Below, piece after piece: positions 1 through 7,523 of a stretch of 64,000 bases of DNA. Below the pieces are notes generated by a model. It was not told the origin of the DNA and ran no database searches. It worked only from the letters and a program-made list of their open reading frames with translations. Within the stretch, counting starts at the first letter, position 1. The number at the start of each line of letters is the position of its first letter. A program made the translations under genes and the position numbers. This stretch comes from UBA10649 sp965278945. Lineage in GTDB: Bacteria; Actinomycetota; Actinomycetes; S36-B12. Location: NCBI GenBank assembly GCA_965278945.1, contig OZ257128.1, forward strand, positions 3,348,001 to 3,412,000, in the 5' to 3' direction.

Positions 1-279
1 ACTCGGCTGCTCTTCGTCGTCGCGCAATAGCCCGCCGCCAAGGGAGCCTAGATCGAGTTCCACGCAGGCAAATTCGATTCCTAGTTCGCGAGCCACCGCC
101 CCCGCTGCCCGGTACTCCGCTTTGGCGGGGCGCTGGCCGTAGTCGACGAAAAGGCCTACAGCAGGTCGGCGCCACGCTGCCACCGCGGCGCTGTCTACAC
201 CGCCCGAAAGGAGCAAGACCGAGGTTGTGTCGCCTGTTGGAGCGGGCAGAGCGGTGGGCCACGTCCCGATGCTGCTCAC
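1..279 (-). CDS. QueC-like 7-cyano-7-deazaguanine synthase homologue, 5' part only (cut by left edge)
   Basis: Translating the minus strand from the GTG at 279 gives 93 codons that stay open to base 1. Residues about 21-28 read LLLSGGVDSA, the PP-loop ATP-pyrophosphatase signature of QueC, followed by GLFVDYGQR and a helix ending ELGIEF, both typical of the family. QueC makes preQ0; QueC homologues also occur in type IV CBASS and Qat defence loci, where the role differs. The GTG overlaps the stop of the upstream kinase/NDT gene as GTGA (279-276), so the two are translationally coupled. Zinc-binding cysteines expected near the C-terminus lie outside the window. The defence context is inferred from the neighbouring OGG gene. 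Confidence 0.8.
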   Translation of the reverse strand, partial: MSSIGTWPTALPAPTGDTTSVLLLSGGVDSAAVAAWRRPAVGLFVDYGQRPAKAEYRAAGAVARELGIEFACVELDLGSLGGGLLRDDEEQPS

Positions 280-1556
280 TGCATCCAGCCAGGACGGACC
301 CGAAGACCCATCCCCGCCCAGGTAGCGCGGTAGCAGGCTGTTGAAATGTCTCCATGGAGCTCCACGCTCGTGCCGGTCATCATCTTTAGACCCTCTGCAT
401 CTGCGCGCGACGCATAGCCCACCACCGGAATCCCCATACGAACTGCCCAGCCAACCTCAAATACCGTGCCTGGGTCTGAGTTGTCCAGCAAGGCGAGCAC
501 GACATCGCACCGTTCCAAAGCTTCCAAGTCCAGTTTTGCGACCTCGTCACCGCCTGGACCCACCTCGTGCACCGGTGACCACACATTTGCGCCGAGGGAC
601 GTTAGCTCATCGCGCGTCGTCTCCACGAGCCAACGCTCGCTGATTGTGAAGAACGGACCCGCTAAGTACACCGACGGAGTTGTCGGAGTAATCGGCGCGC
701 CCAACGCACTGAACACTCCGTCGAGAATCGGGCGTGGCACGGCGTGGACGCGGGTCGAGCACCAATGCGCGGCCGCGGCGGAGCCGACGCGTGCGGCGTC
801 GATTAGCTCTGCCCCGGTATCCAGCGCGTGGGCGAGACCCGCCGAAAAGACGTCTCCGCTTCCGATCGGCCAGACATGTCGAGTTGGGTGCGCTCCGGCG
901 GCTGCGTGCACATACTGCTCCGAGGAGTGACTCCGTTCAGTGACGAGGCAGCCGGCCGCGCCACGTTTCGTCACCACTCCGCTAACCGCGCTGTGGTCGT
1001 TGAGAATGTTTGCGGATGCCTGCCTCAAATCGGCGGAGCGGCCCAAACCGCGAACTTCGCCCACGTTGGCGACCACAACGATGCGCTTTGCATCTATCCC
1101 GTCGAGTGCCAACGGCTTTGCGTCGCGCGGACGCTGCGGGTCCATGATGACCAAGTCGGCGCGCACCCGTGGCAAATCATCCTGGGCCTCGATCATTCCG
1201 AAGACCAGCGCCGTTGATGCTTCTACGTCGATACGCTCCGCGATGCGCGAGTTCGGTCCGTTCACTGCTGGAGCGGATATTGGCGTCAAGTAGTGAAAGC
1301 CGACTCGCTCCGTTCGCTCGCTCGGCTGCATTCGGACGCTAAGTGCACGAGCGACGGCCCGGATCTCTTGGTAGGAGTTCGATTCTTCCGTCGAAAAGCC
1401 TTCCGTGTTCGACGTGAGACCGTCGACGGCAGTGCGAAGGAGCGGTGCATCATCTCTAGAGGCGAGTGCAGCAGCGGCACGAAGGCCCGATCCCGCCCAC
1501 TCTCGGCTTTGCGGAACAACGACGGTCTCGAGATACGTGCCCCCGACAATGATCAT
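276..1556 (-). CDS. PfkB-family kinase fused to nucleoside 2-deoxyribosyltransferase
   Basis: This 426-residue protein has two enzyme domains. The N-terminal ~290 residues are a PfkB/ribokinase-like domain, with KRGAAGCLV and the anion-hole/catalytic segment PIGSGDVFSAGLA. The C-terminal ~130 residues are a nucleoside 2-deoxyribosyltransferase: VYLAGPFF, then LLDNSDPGTVFEVGWA, where the Glu of the GT..E.G motif is the expected nucleophile, and GIPVVGY. NDT enzymes swap or cleave the base of deoxynucleosides; PfkB kinases phosphorylate sugars or nucleosides. I chose the start at 1556 because its ATG overlaps the upstream stop as ATGA; a longer in-frame extension to 1628 only covers the previous gene. 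Its own stop overlaps the QueC start. Substrate is unknown; a role in modified-nucleobase chemistry is inference. Confidence 0.8.
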   Translation of the reverse strand: MIIVGGTYLETVVVPQSREWAGSGLRAAAALASRDDAPLLRTAVDGLTSNTEGFSTEESNSYQEIRAVARALSVRMQPSERTERVGFHYLTPISAPAVNGPNSRIAERIDVEASTALVFGMIEAQDDLPRVRADLVIMDPQRPRDAKPLALDGIDAKRIVVVANVGEVRGLGRSADLRQASANILNDHSAVSGVVTKRGAAGCLVTERSHSSEQYVHAAAGAHPTRHVWPIGSGDVFSAGLAHALDTGAELIDAARVGSAAAAHWCSTRVHAVPRPILDGVFSALGAPITPTTPSVYLAGPFFTISERWLVETTRDELTSLGANVWSPVHEVGPGGDEVAKLDLEALERCDVVLALLDNSDPGTVFEVGWAVRMGIPVVGYASRADAEGLKMMTGTSVELHGDISTACYRATWAGMGLRVRPGWMQ

Positions 1557-1915
1557 GCTTGCGCCGGCTTGACTTCCACGATGACCGAGCCGCCCGCCTT
1601 CTGAACCACGATCGCCTCGTACCTCCAACCAGCGGCCATACAGGATCGGAGCCGCAAGATGTTCGTGACCAGGGCTCCGACGTCCGCGCCCTCCAACGTC
1701 CGAAACAGGACGCCTCGCACGCCGTCGTCGTCAACGGGTACGACGTCGAGGAGCTCTCCCGGCAGCAAACCGTCGACCGCGTCGGGATACGGTGAACCGA
1801 CTGCGGTCTCGAAGGCGGTTCCGGGGCAACCGTCTCCCGGACCATCCCCTCCGAAACTTGCGCCTGCAACTCCTCCTGAAACTGGACGGCCTACGCTCGG
1901 GTCGCTACCGCTCAT
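1553..1915 (-). CDS. Small unknown protein in the QueC/OGG operon
   Basis: 120 residues. The N-terminal ~45 residues are Gly/Pro/Ser rich and probably disordered. The C-terminal half (GLLPGELLDVVPVDDDGVRG to VIVEVKPAQA) alternates hydrophobic and charged residues and predicts a small alpha/beta fold. I recognise no family. The ATG at 1915 has a good ribosome site, GAGGGGAG, and its TGA overlaps the ATG of the PfkB-NDT gene (ATGA, 1556-1553). Coupling to that gene suggests a partner subunit, which is inference. An open frame continues upstream to 2233, but that part is the shadow of the glycosylase gene. Confidence 0.65.
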   Translation of the reverse strand: MSGSDPSVGRPVSGGVAGASFGGDGPGDGCPGTAFETAVGSPYPDAVDGLLPGELLDVVPVDDDGVRGVLFRTLEGADVGALVTNILRLRSCMAAGWRYEAIVVQKAGGSVIVEVKPAQA

Positions 1916-2039
1916 CTGCACTCCCCTCAGATACTCCGAGAACGCGCTTTGCTCAGGCCTTACTCCAGTTCGCCTTGCCAGAACCGGTGGCGCTCGCCGG
2001 ACTATATCGAGGGAGACAGGTCCGCGTCTTCGGTAGGCG

Positions 2040-2921
2040 TCAGACCCTCCATCGCACCGGCCAGACTGACTGCAACTGATCAGACCCACGAACCATGCCG
2101 AGGATGTCGCGAGCGGCCGTTGAATCGCGCGCGAGTATGCCCCAAATGCAGGCATCCAGGAATCGGGGCGCGATCTTGGCCTGGCGAGACCACGCCAAGA
2201 ACGCCTCCTCGAAGAGTGGGTAGTCGCGCTCAATACGCCACGACGGATGAAAGACGCCCGCCACGATTCCTGCGCGGGCCAAGTGGATGTCGATGATTGC
2301 GACGTCGTTACTTGCTCGTCGATTTCGGACTACCCAAGAAGCAGTCTTTGGGCCGATCCCGGGTATAGCCAATAGGAGGTCCCGGAGAGCTCGATCCGCT
2401 TTGGGCTCGTCGCTCAGGTTCCTATAGGGACGCAAAGAGGCTAGCGCCAAAGCTAACCTTTCGGCGCGCTGCTTCGGGAACCGATAGCGACGGGGCTTGC
2501 CCTCGACCAGAAGAGGGAGGAGGAGCAAGATCTCGATCTGGTCGGCAGACCAGCGTGCGTCGGTTTCGAAGACGCCTTCCTCGCGGAGCCGCTGGAAGGC
2601 CGAGTTCGCTAGCTCAAACGGCATCCCGTACCCGCCTAGGAGGCAGGCGCCAACCTCCTCAGCGAGCGACGACCCGAGACGAAACGACTGTGGTTCTTCG
2701 GCCGCCAGCGCTATCGCCTCCCAGTACGCCGCGCTGCCGAGCTGCCAGACCTGGCCGGTCCAGTAGTCGACCCGGACGGCATCCCGACGTGCGGTAGAAG
2801 GGCGTGGACGTCTAGAAGCGCTTGATGCTCCCGCGACACGACCTGCCGAGAATACGATCGTACGCAACTCGCCACGTTGATCACGCACCTCAATCTGGCT
2901 GCTCACTGGAGCCCGCTCCAT
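2040..2921 (-). CDS. HhH-GPD DNA glycosylase, OGG-like
   Basis: 293 residues. The C-terminal half contains the helix-hairpin-helix LLAIPGIGPKTASWVVRN, with the Lys typical of bifunctional OGG1/Nth glycosylases, followed about 15 residues later by DVAIIDIHLARA, which supplies the conserved Asp. OGG enzymes excise 8-oxoguanine and cut the backbone by beta-elimination. The N-terminal half (VDYWTGQVWQLGS onward) also resembles OGG-like proteins of defence loci. It is the second gene of the minus-strand operon, 57 bp after the XRE gene and 124 bp before the small unknown gene. OGG plus QueC homologues are ancillary genes of type IV CBASS, which is the basis for that reading. No strong ribosome site is seen at 2921, so the start is less certain. 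Confidence 0.82.
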   Translation of the reverse strand: MERAPVSSQIEVRDQRGELRTIVFSAGRVAGASSASRRPRPSTARRDAVRVDYWTGQVWQLGSAAYWEAIALAAEEPQSFRLGSSLAEEVGACLLGGYGMPFELANSAFQRLREEGVFETDARWSADQIEILLLLPLLVEGKPRRYRFPKQRAERLALALASLRPYRNLSDEPKADRALRDLLLAIPGIGPKTASWVVRNRRASNDVAIIDIHLARAGIVAGVFHPSWRIERDYPLFEEAFLAWSRQAKIAPRFLDACIWGILARDSTAARDILGMVRGSDQLQSVWPVRWRV

Positions 2922-2978
2922 TCAAGACGGCGCTGACGGCGCTTCATCGAGATGCTCTTCTTGCGGGATATCGATAGT

Positions 2979-3296
2979 TCATGAGGATCTACTCGGCCGA
3001 CGAGACTTGGGAGCCGGAGGCTCTCCGACCGGCGACGTCGGAACTAACCGGGTCGGGGCCCCGGGTACGAGGCTGTCAATGGATACCTCTAGAACTCGGC
3101 ACAGGCGGGCCACGGCGTAGAGGCCCGGGCTCGCGACGCGGCCAGACTCAATGCTTCGGATGGTGTCGATGCTGACCTCCGATAGTCGGGCCAGTGCAGG
3201 TCCAGAGATCTCGAGCTTGGTGCGTTCACGGGCAAGCGCGATACCAACCTCAGTGCCGAAATCCTTCTCTGCGGGAGTCTGAGGCGTTCGGGGCAT
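2979..3296 (-). CDS. XRE-family transcriptional regulator
   Basis: 105 residues with one helix-turn-helix domain. LEISGPALARLSEVSIDTIRS is the two-helix core, followed by IESGRVASPGLYAVARLCRVLEVSIDSLV. The C-terminal ~25 residues are Pro/Ser/Arg rich. I start it at the ATG at 3296 because TATACT (minus strand, 3308-3303) ends 6 nt before it, a spacing expected for leaderless transcription; there is no Shine-Dalgarno. The perfect palindrome ATACATGTAT (3306-3315) overlaps that -10, so autoregulation is likely. It is the first gene of the OGG/QueC operon and probably its controller. A longer open frame to 3416 is less likely. Confidence 0.78.
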   Translation of the reverse strand: MPRTPQTPAEKDFGTEVGIALARERTKLEISGPALARLSEVSIDTIRSIESGRVASPGLYAVARLCRVLEVSIDSLVPGAPTRLVPTSPVGEPPAPKSRRPSRSS

Positions 3297-3302
3297 GATG
3301 AA

Positions 3303-3315
3303 AGTATACATGTAT
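3303..3315 (-). promoter_or_regulatory. Leaderless promoter and palindromic operator for the XRE/OGG/QueC operon
   Basis: On the minus strand TATACT (3308-3303) is followed after 6 nt by the ATG at 3296. The 10-bp perfect palindrome ATACATGTAT covers 3306-3315. No convincing -35 is visible. Confidence 0.45.
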
Positions 3316-3557
3316 TGTTTACCGGCACACCTCTTCGTGTTTGTCCTCTGCATGCCACGCATAAGTGCTGATGACCTCGGGAGTTGGAGTTTCTTGTCGC
3401 GGACGCCGGTAGTCACATTCCATCGATGAGGGTGCGGTCAGGCCTTCTGATCGGACGATCGATCGGGTGCACTCACCTATCGCCTCAGTGCAACAGGCGT
3501 CCGCAGGCGCCCGGCGGAGCGCGATGTTTGGATGACGGGCCTCGGTGGAGGACGTCA

Positions 3558-4097
3558 TCAGAGAGTCTCTAGGTCGCTTTGGTCGGGAGCTGCGACCGTC
3601 GGCGTCGCGGGGGCCGTCTCGTGTTGGTGGCGGCAGCGTCCGCGGTAGGTGTCGGTGAGGCGTTGCTTGAGGAGGTCGGTGCGTTCGTGGAAGGTGAGGG
3701 CGTCGGCAATGTGGGCGTGGGAGTTGCGGACGTAGCCTTGCCATAGTCCCCACCAGGCCGTGATCTCTTCGAGGATGTCGGTGTGTTGCCACCAGCAGTG
3801 GTAGGGGAATTGCTCGGTGGTGAAGTTCCATCGCGGGATGGCCCACTGGAGGAAGTCGCACAGCGCGCCGAAGGTGTCGGAGAATTCGTCGTCTTCCATC
3901 TCGTGCCAGTTGACCGGTGACCCGGGGTCTCTCGGGTGACCTTCTCCGGGTCGTGGTTCGGGTGCTCCGGGCTGGTGCCAAGGCTGGTCGACCTCCTCCG
4001 CGCGGTGCTCGATGTCGGACAGGGTGTCCTCGAGTTCCTTCTGCGTGATCGGATTGACCGGTGACTGGCCGTCGATGCGATGGTTGCGATGCGTCAC
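3558..4097 (-). CDS. DUF4913-like protein at the end of the conjugation operon
   Basis: 179 residues. The N-terminal third is charged and Pro-rich. Residues ~75-165 carry a Trp-rich segment (PYHCWWQHTDILEEITAWW, then a W..Y....AH..D pattern) that resembles DUF4913, a family common in actinobacterial mobile elements. No enzymatic motif is visible. The GTG at 4097 overlaps the stop of the 59-residue upstream gene as GTGA, so it is the last gene of the transfer operon that starts at 10716. Function is unknown. Family assignment is by pattern only. The 260 bp between this gene and the XRE gene at 3296 show nothing else I can support. Confidence 0.6.
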   Translation of the reverse strand: MTHRNHRIDGQSPVNPITQKELEDTLSDIEHRAEEVDQPWHQPGAPEPRPGEGHPRDPGSPVNWHEMEDDEFSDTFGALCDFLQWAIPRWNFTTEQFPYHCWWQHTDILEEITAWWGLWQGYVRNSHAHIADALTFHERTDLLKQRLTDTYRGRCRHQHETAPATPTVAAPDQSDLETL

Positions 4098-4273
4098 GAC
4101 CGCGCTTCCGCCTGCTCGCCGCCGCGCTTGGCGGTGCGGGTGAGTCGTCCCAGGTGCCAGCCCCCGCAGAGGTCGCACGGATAGGCGCGTCGTGGGGCGC
4201 CGGGGTACCGCTTGCGCGCCCTGCGTGCGTCGGCGCGAGTGTCGAAGACTCGCTTGCCGGTGGGGCAGGTCAT
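4094..4273 (-). CDS. Small zinc-ribbon-like protein
   Basis: 59 residues, too short for most gene finders. It begins MTCPTGKRVFDTRADARRAR and contains YPCDLCGGWHLGR, so Cys3 with CDLC and the following His could bind zinc. Small basic proteins of this kind often accompany actinobacterial conjugation and phage genes. The ATG at 4273 overlaps the TraG-like stop (ATGA, 4273-4270) and its own stop overlaps the next GTG (4097-4094), which strongly supports the frame. Role unknown. Confidence 0.7.
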   Translation of the reverse strand: MTCPTGKRVFDTRADARRARKRYPGAPRRAYPCDLCGGWHLGRLTRTAKRGGEQAEARS

Positions 4274-6102
4274 GGCGTCGGTATTTCGGACGACGGGGTC
4301 CAGGGTGTGGCGAGACCGGTTCCTCCGGAGGCGAGGATCGCGTTCTCGACGTCGCGCTGCTCGGTGGTGATGCGCGCGGCATCGGGTCGTGCGGTCCACG
4401 GTCGCATGCGCAAGGGGAACGGATCGGTCTGGGATTGCAGCATGACGGCGGAGCCGAAGGGGATCGCGCGGATCGCATCCGGGGGCAGGATCGGGACCTT
4501 CCGCAGTGAGGTCGATGTCGTCGCGGTGGCGTCGATGGCGAGGGCGTCGGCTGACCTGCTGCTGGTGGCGTACCAGTCGTCGCGTTCGCCGATGAGCCCG
4601 GAGATGTCGCGGCAGTCGTCGGCGTCGTCGGAGCCGCCGAGGATGAGCTTGATCTGGCTGGCGCTGAACACGGTGGAGGCGTCCTCGGACCCGTACCGGG
4701 AGCGGACCTGGGCGAGGGTCTGGAAGATCGGGATGATCGTCAGCGACTGCCCGCGTCCATCGGCCAACAGGTTGGGCAGGGAGGGGATGGGGGCGACGTT
4801 GGCGCATTCGTCGAGCAGGAACAGCACGGGCGGGTCCATGCGTCCGCCGGGGGATCGGGCGGCGGTGACGCGGGCGGTGTAGGCGACGTCCTCGATGAGC
4901 GCGGACACGAACCCGGCTGATGCTGCGGCGCCGCGGTCGGTCGCCAGGCAGTACAAGGTTCCGGCGTCGCGGAGCAAGGACTCTGCGGAGATCGCTGGAC
5001 GAGAATCCGTCGGTGTCAGGGCGGCGCGGACCGTCGGCAAAGAGAGTGGCGTGATGGCGGAGGAGACGACGCTCATGACGGAGCCGACGAACCGGGGGTC
5101 GGGGTTATGGATGACGCCCCGCAGCCGGGAGTCCCACGTCGCGCAGGCGTCGGGGTGGGCTTCCAGAATCGCCAGCGGCAGGTCCATGGCGTGCGGGGAC
5201 TGCATCCACCGGTAGGCGACCTCGATGGTCTCCCCGTTGAGGGCGGCGGCGTGGAGGATGCACTCGAGGACCGTCTTGGCGTGCCCGCGCCACGCAGCGT
5301 TCTCCCCGGTGGAGGTGATGCCGGTGTTCGCGGCGAGGGCCTCGGCACGTGTCGCCGCGCGGATCGGGTCCTCGCAGCCGGCAATCGGATCCCACGCGAC
5401 CAGGTGCTCGAAGCTCGCGCCGAGCATCCCCTGCGGGTCGAACACCCCGACCGGCCCGAGTCTGGCGCGGGCGGTGAGCGTGGCCTTGATGTTGTCGGGC
5501 TTCGTCGAGGTGGTGATGACGGCGCCGGGGGCGTCGAGGATCGCGTTGATCGCCAGGTGCAGGCCCTTACCGGACCCGGGCGGTCCAACGATCAGGATGC
5601 TGCGCTCGCACGACGCCCACACCCCCTGCCCGCGCGACGTGCCCAGGTGATAGCCCACATCCGCCGCCGTCGGATCGTGAAGCGTTGGGCGCAGCGTGGC
5701 TGCCTGCGCCATCAGCGCCCGTGGTGACGCGGCGCGTTGGACGGCCTCGCGGGTGGCCCACCCGTCGCGGGCGTCGAACGCGTTCGCCCGTTGCTTCGCA
5801 GCGGTGGTGCGGTATCGGCGATGACGCCGGACGGCCATGACCGCCAGAGTCACGGCCGCGGCCAGCACGAGAAGTACGCATGCGTGGACGCCGGGGTGGA
5901 TGCCGGGCACATAGGGCTGCAGGGCGATCGCGGCGATCGCGCGCGCTGGAGTGAAAATCGGAGTCGGTTTGTTGGTCGCGACAGCCATTAGCCAGCCCGT
6001 CGCGTGGATCGCGACGACGAGTCCGGCACCGGTCGCGGTGATGATGACGACGGCCTTCTCCATCCCGAATGCGCCGGGATTCGGCGAGGATGGGGCGCTC
6101 AT
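4270..6102 (-). CDS. VirD4/TraG-type coupling ATPase of a type IV secretion system
   Basis: 610 residues. Two hydrophobic segments (~17-42 and ~72-92) place the N-terminus in the membrane. The cytosolic part has Walker A GPPGSGKG (residues 173-180) and Walker B PVLFLLDECAN (~425-434), followed by ADGRGQSLTIIPIFQTLAQV, which matches TraG/TraD/VirD4 proteins. Coupling proteins bring the relaxase-DNA complex to the secretion channel. The ATG at 6102 overlaps the stop of the VirB4-like gene (ATGA, 6102-6099). An open frame extends further upstream but only as shadow of that gene. The family is clear, but no relaxase partner is seen in this window. Confidence 0.9.
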   Translation of the reverse strand: MSAPSSPNPGAFGMEKAVVIITATGAGLVVAIHATGWLMAVATNKPTPIFTPARAIAAIALQPYVPGIHPGVHACVLLVLAAAVTLAVMAVRRHRRYRTTAAKQRANAFDARDGWATREAVQRAASPRALMAQAATLRPTLHDPTAADVGYHLGTSRGQGVWASCERSILIVGPPGSGKGLHLAINAILDAPGAVITTSTKPDNIKATLTARARLGPVGVFDPQGMLGASFEHLVAWDPIAGCEDPIRAATRAEALAANTGITSTGENAAWRGHAKTVLECILHAAALNGETIEVAYRWMQSPHAMDLPLAILEAHPDACATWDSRLRGVIHNPDPRFVGSVMSVVSSAITPLSLPTVRAALTPTDSRPAISAESLLRDAGTLYCLATDRGAAASAGFVSALIEDVAYTARVTAARSPGGRMDPPVLFLLDECANVAPIPSLPNLLADGRGQSLTIIPIFQTLAQVRSRYGSEDASTVFSASQIKLILGGSDDADDCRDISGLIGERDDWYATSSRSADALAIDATATTSTSLRKVPILPPDAIRAIPFGSAVMLQSQTDPFPLRMRPWTARPDAARITTEQRDVENAILASGGTGLATPWTPSSEIPTP

Positions 6103-7523
6103 TGCGGAACCGGGGTGGTGCGGGTGGTCATGCCGGCAGTGGTGTCCCACCACTCCAGCTCGTACGGGTGCAGGTCGATCATCACCCGGTAGGACCGCAT
6201 GCCGTGGATGGTCTGGAGTTTGACGAGGAACTCCCCGCGGGAGGCGGTGGCGATGATCTGCGTCTCGGCCGCGGTGAGGTCGAGCGCGCGGGTGGTGAGG
6301 GGGATCTCCTTGGCGGGCTGGTAGCCGATGATCGTCGTGCCCGCGAGCGCGAGGAGGGATTCGGCCTTGTTGCGTTCGGCGGAGTCCGCGGCTCCGATGT
6401 TGAGGGTGTCGCGCAGGTTGTGCAGCACCAGGACGTTGGACAGGCCCCAGGAGCGGGCGAGGCGGAACTGCTGCTGGAGGCGGTCGATCGCGCCATGCGC
6501 GTGCGCGAGGACCCGCCACGCTTCGTCATACACCGCGAACCGCTGCCCGTTGCCCGGAGTGGCGAGCGCGGCTTCCATCCACGCGGACGCGCAGGTGAAC
6601 GCGATCGACAGGTTCGCGTTGTCGTTATAGAGGTCGGACAGGTCGATCGCGACGATCGGGGCGGTGGAGTCGAACCGCGTCGTCGACGGCCCGTCGAACA
6701 GGTCCTTCGCGACCGTGGACAGCAGGCCGTCGAATGCCCACCGTGCGGTGTTCCCCGCGTCGCGGACCTCGCTCACGCTTCGCGCGATCCCTGCAGCCAG
6801 ATCGGGGTCCGGAGCGCGGAGTGCGGCGGCGACATCCGACAGGATCGGTGATCCGCCCGACGCATGCAGGGCCTGCTCCAACGCGAGGGCCAGTGCGGTG
6901 CGCTCGTCGACGAGCAGGCTGCGATCCAGGCGGATTTCGATGAGCGCCTCGAGCAGTCGCAGTTGGGAGTTCTTCGCGACCGCGACCGGGTCGATCCGTT
7001 GTCCTTCCGCATCGACGCGGGCGGACAGAAGGGCGTCGGACACGTCGAGAGGGTTCAGCCGGTTGCCACGGCCGGGTCCGAGGCTGATGGCGGATCCGCC
7101 GTAGGCGCGGGCGAAGCGTGCCCAGTCGGCTTTCGCGTCGACGGCTGCGACCTTGTACCCCAGGGGAATGGATCGCAGGGTCAGTGCGCAGGTGGCATTC
7201 GTCTTCCCGGAGCCGATCTCCCCGGCGATGAGGATGTTCGGGTTCGTGATGAGTCCGTCGCGGTACAGCTCGAACGGGGAGAAACAGAACGGGGCACCGG
7301 TGCCCATGTTGGTGCCGAGGAACGTGCCGGTGTGGGTGAGAGGTGCCTGGGCGAGGAACGGGTACGCAACCGCGGCAGTCGCGGTCGACACGCGTAGCCC
7401 GGGCAGGGTGAATCGGGTGCGGTCTGCGCCCTGACGGCGACGTCCCGCGACCGGGTACGAGGTGCGGCTCCAGGCGATGTCGGGGTCGGCGGCGGCATGG
7501 TGGCGATGGGTGACGGGTCGCAT
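6099..7523 (-). CDS. VirB4/TraE-type T4SS ATPase
   Basis: 474 residues. Walker A is GEIGSGKTNA (residues 101-110) and the Walker B region reads RFAVYDEAWRVLAH, both as in VirB4-like ATPases; FRLARSWGLSNVLVLHNLRD fits the downstream helicase-like motif. The N-terminal pore-associated domain of classic VirB4 is missing, as is usual in actinobacteria, where the SCO6880-like protein encoded just upstream may supply it. Start ATG 7523 shares one base with the TAA of that upstream gene (TAATG). Its stop overlaps the TraG-like ATG. It presumably powers substrate export and channel assembly. Confidence 0.85.
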   Translation of the reverse strand: MRPVTHRHHAAADPDIAWSRTSYPVAGRRRQGADRTRFTLPGLRVSTATAAVAYPFLAQAPLTHTGTFLGTNMGTGAPFCFSPFELYRDGLITNPNILIAGEIGSGKTNATCALTLRSIPLGYKVAAVDAKADWARFARAYGGSAISLGPGRGNRLNPLDVSDALLSARVDAEGQRIDPVAVAKNSQLRLLEALIEIRLDRSLLVDERTALALALEQALHASGGSPILSDVAAALRAPDPDLAAGIARSVSEVRDAGNTARWAFDGLLSTVAKDLFDGPSTTRFDSTAPIVAIDLSDLYNDNANLSIAFTCASAWMEAALATPGNGQRFAVYDEAWRVLAHAHGAIDRLQQQFRLARSWGLSNVLVLHNLRDTLNIGAADSAERNKAESLLALAGTTIIGYQPAKEIPLTTRALDLTAAETQIIATASRGEFLVKLQTIHGMRSYRVMIDLHPYELEWWDTTAGMTTRTTPVPQ

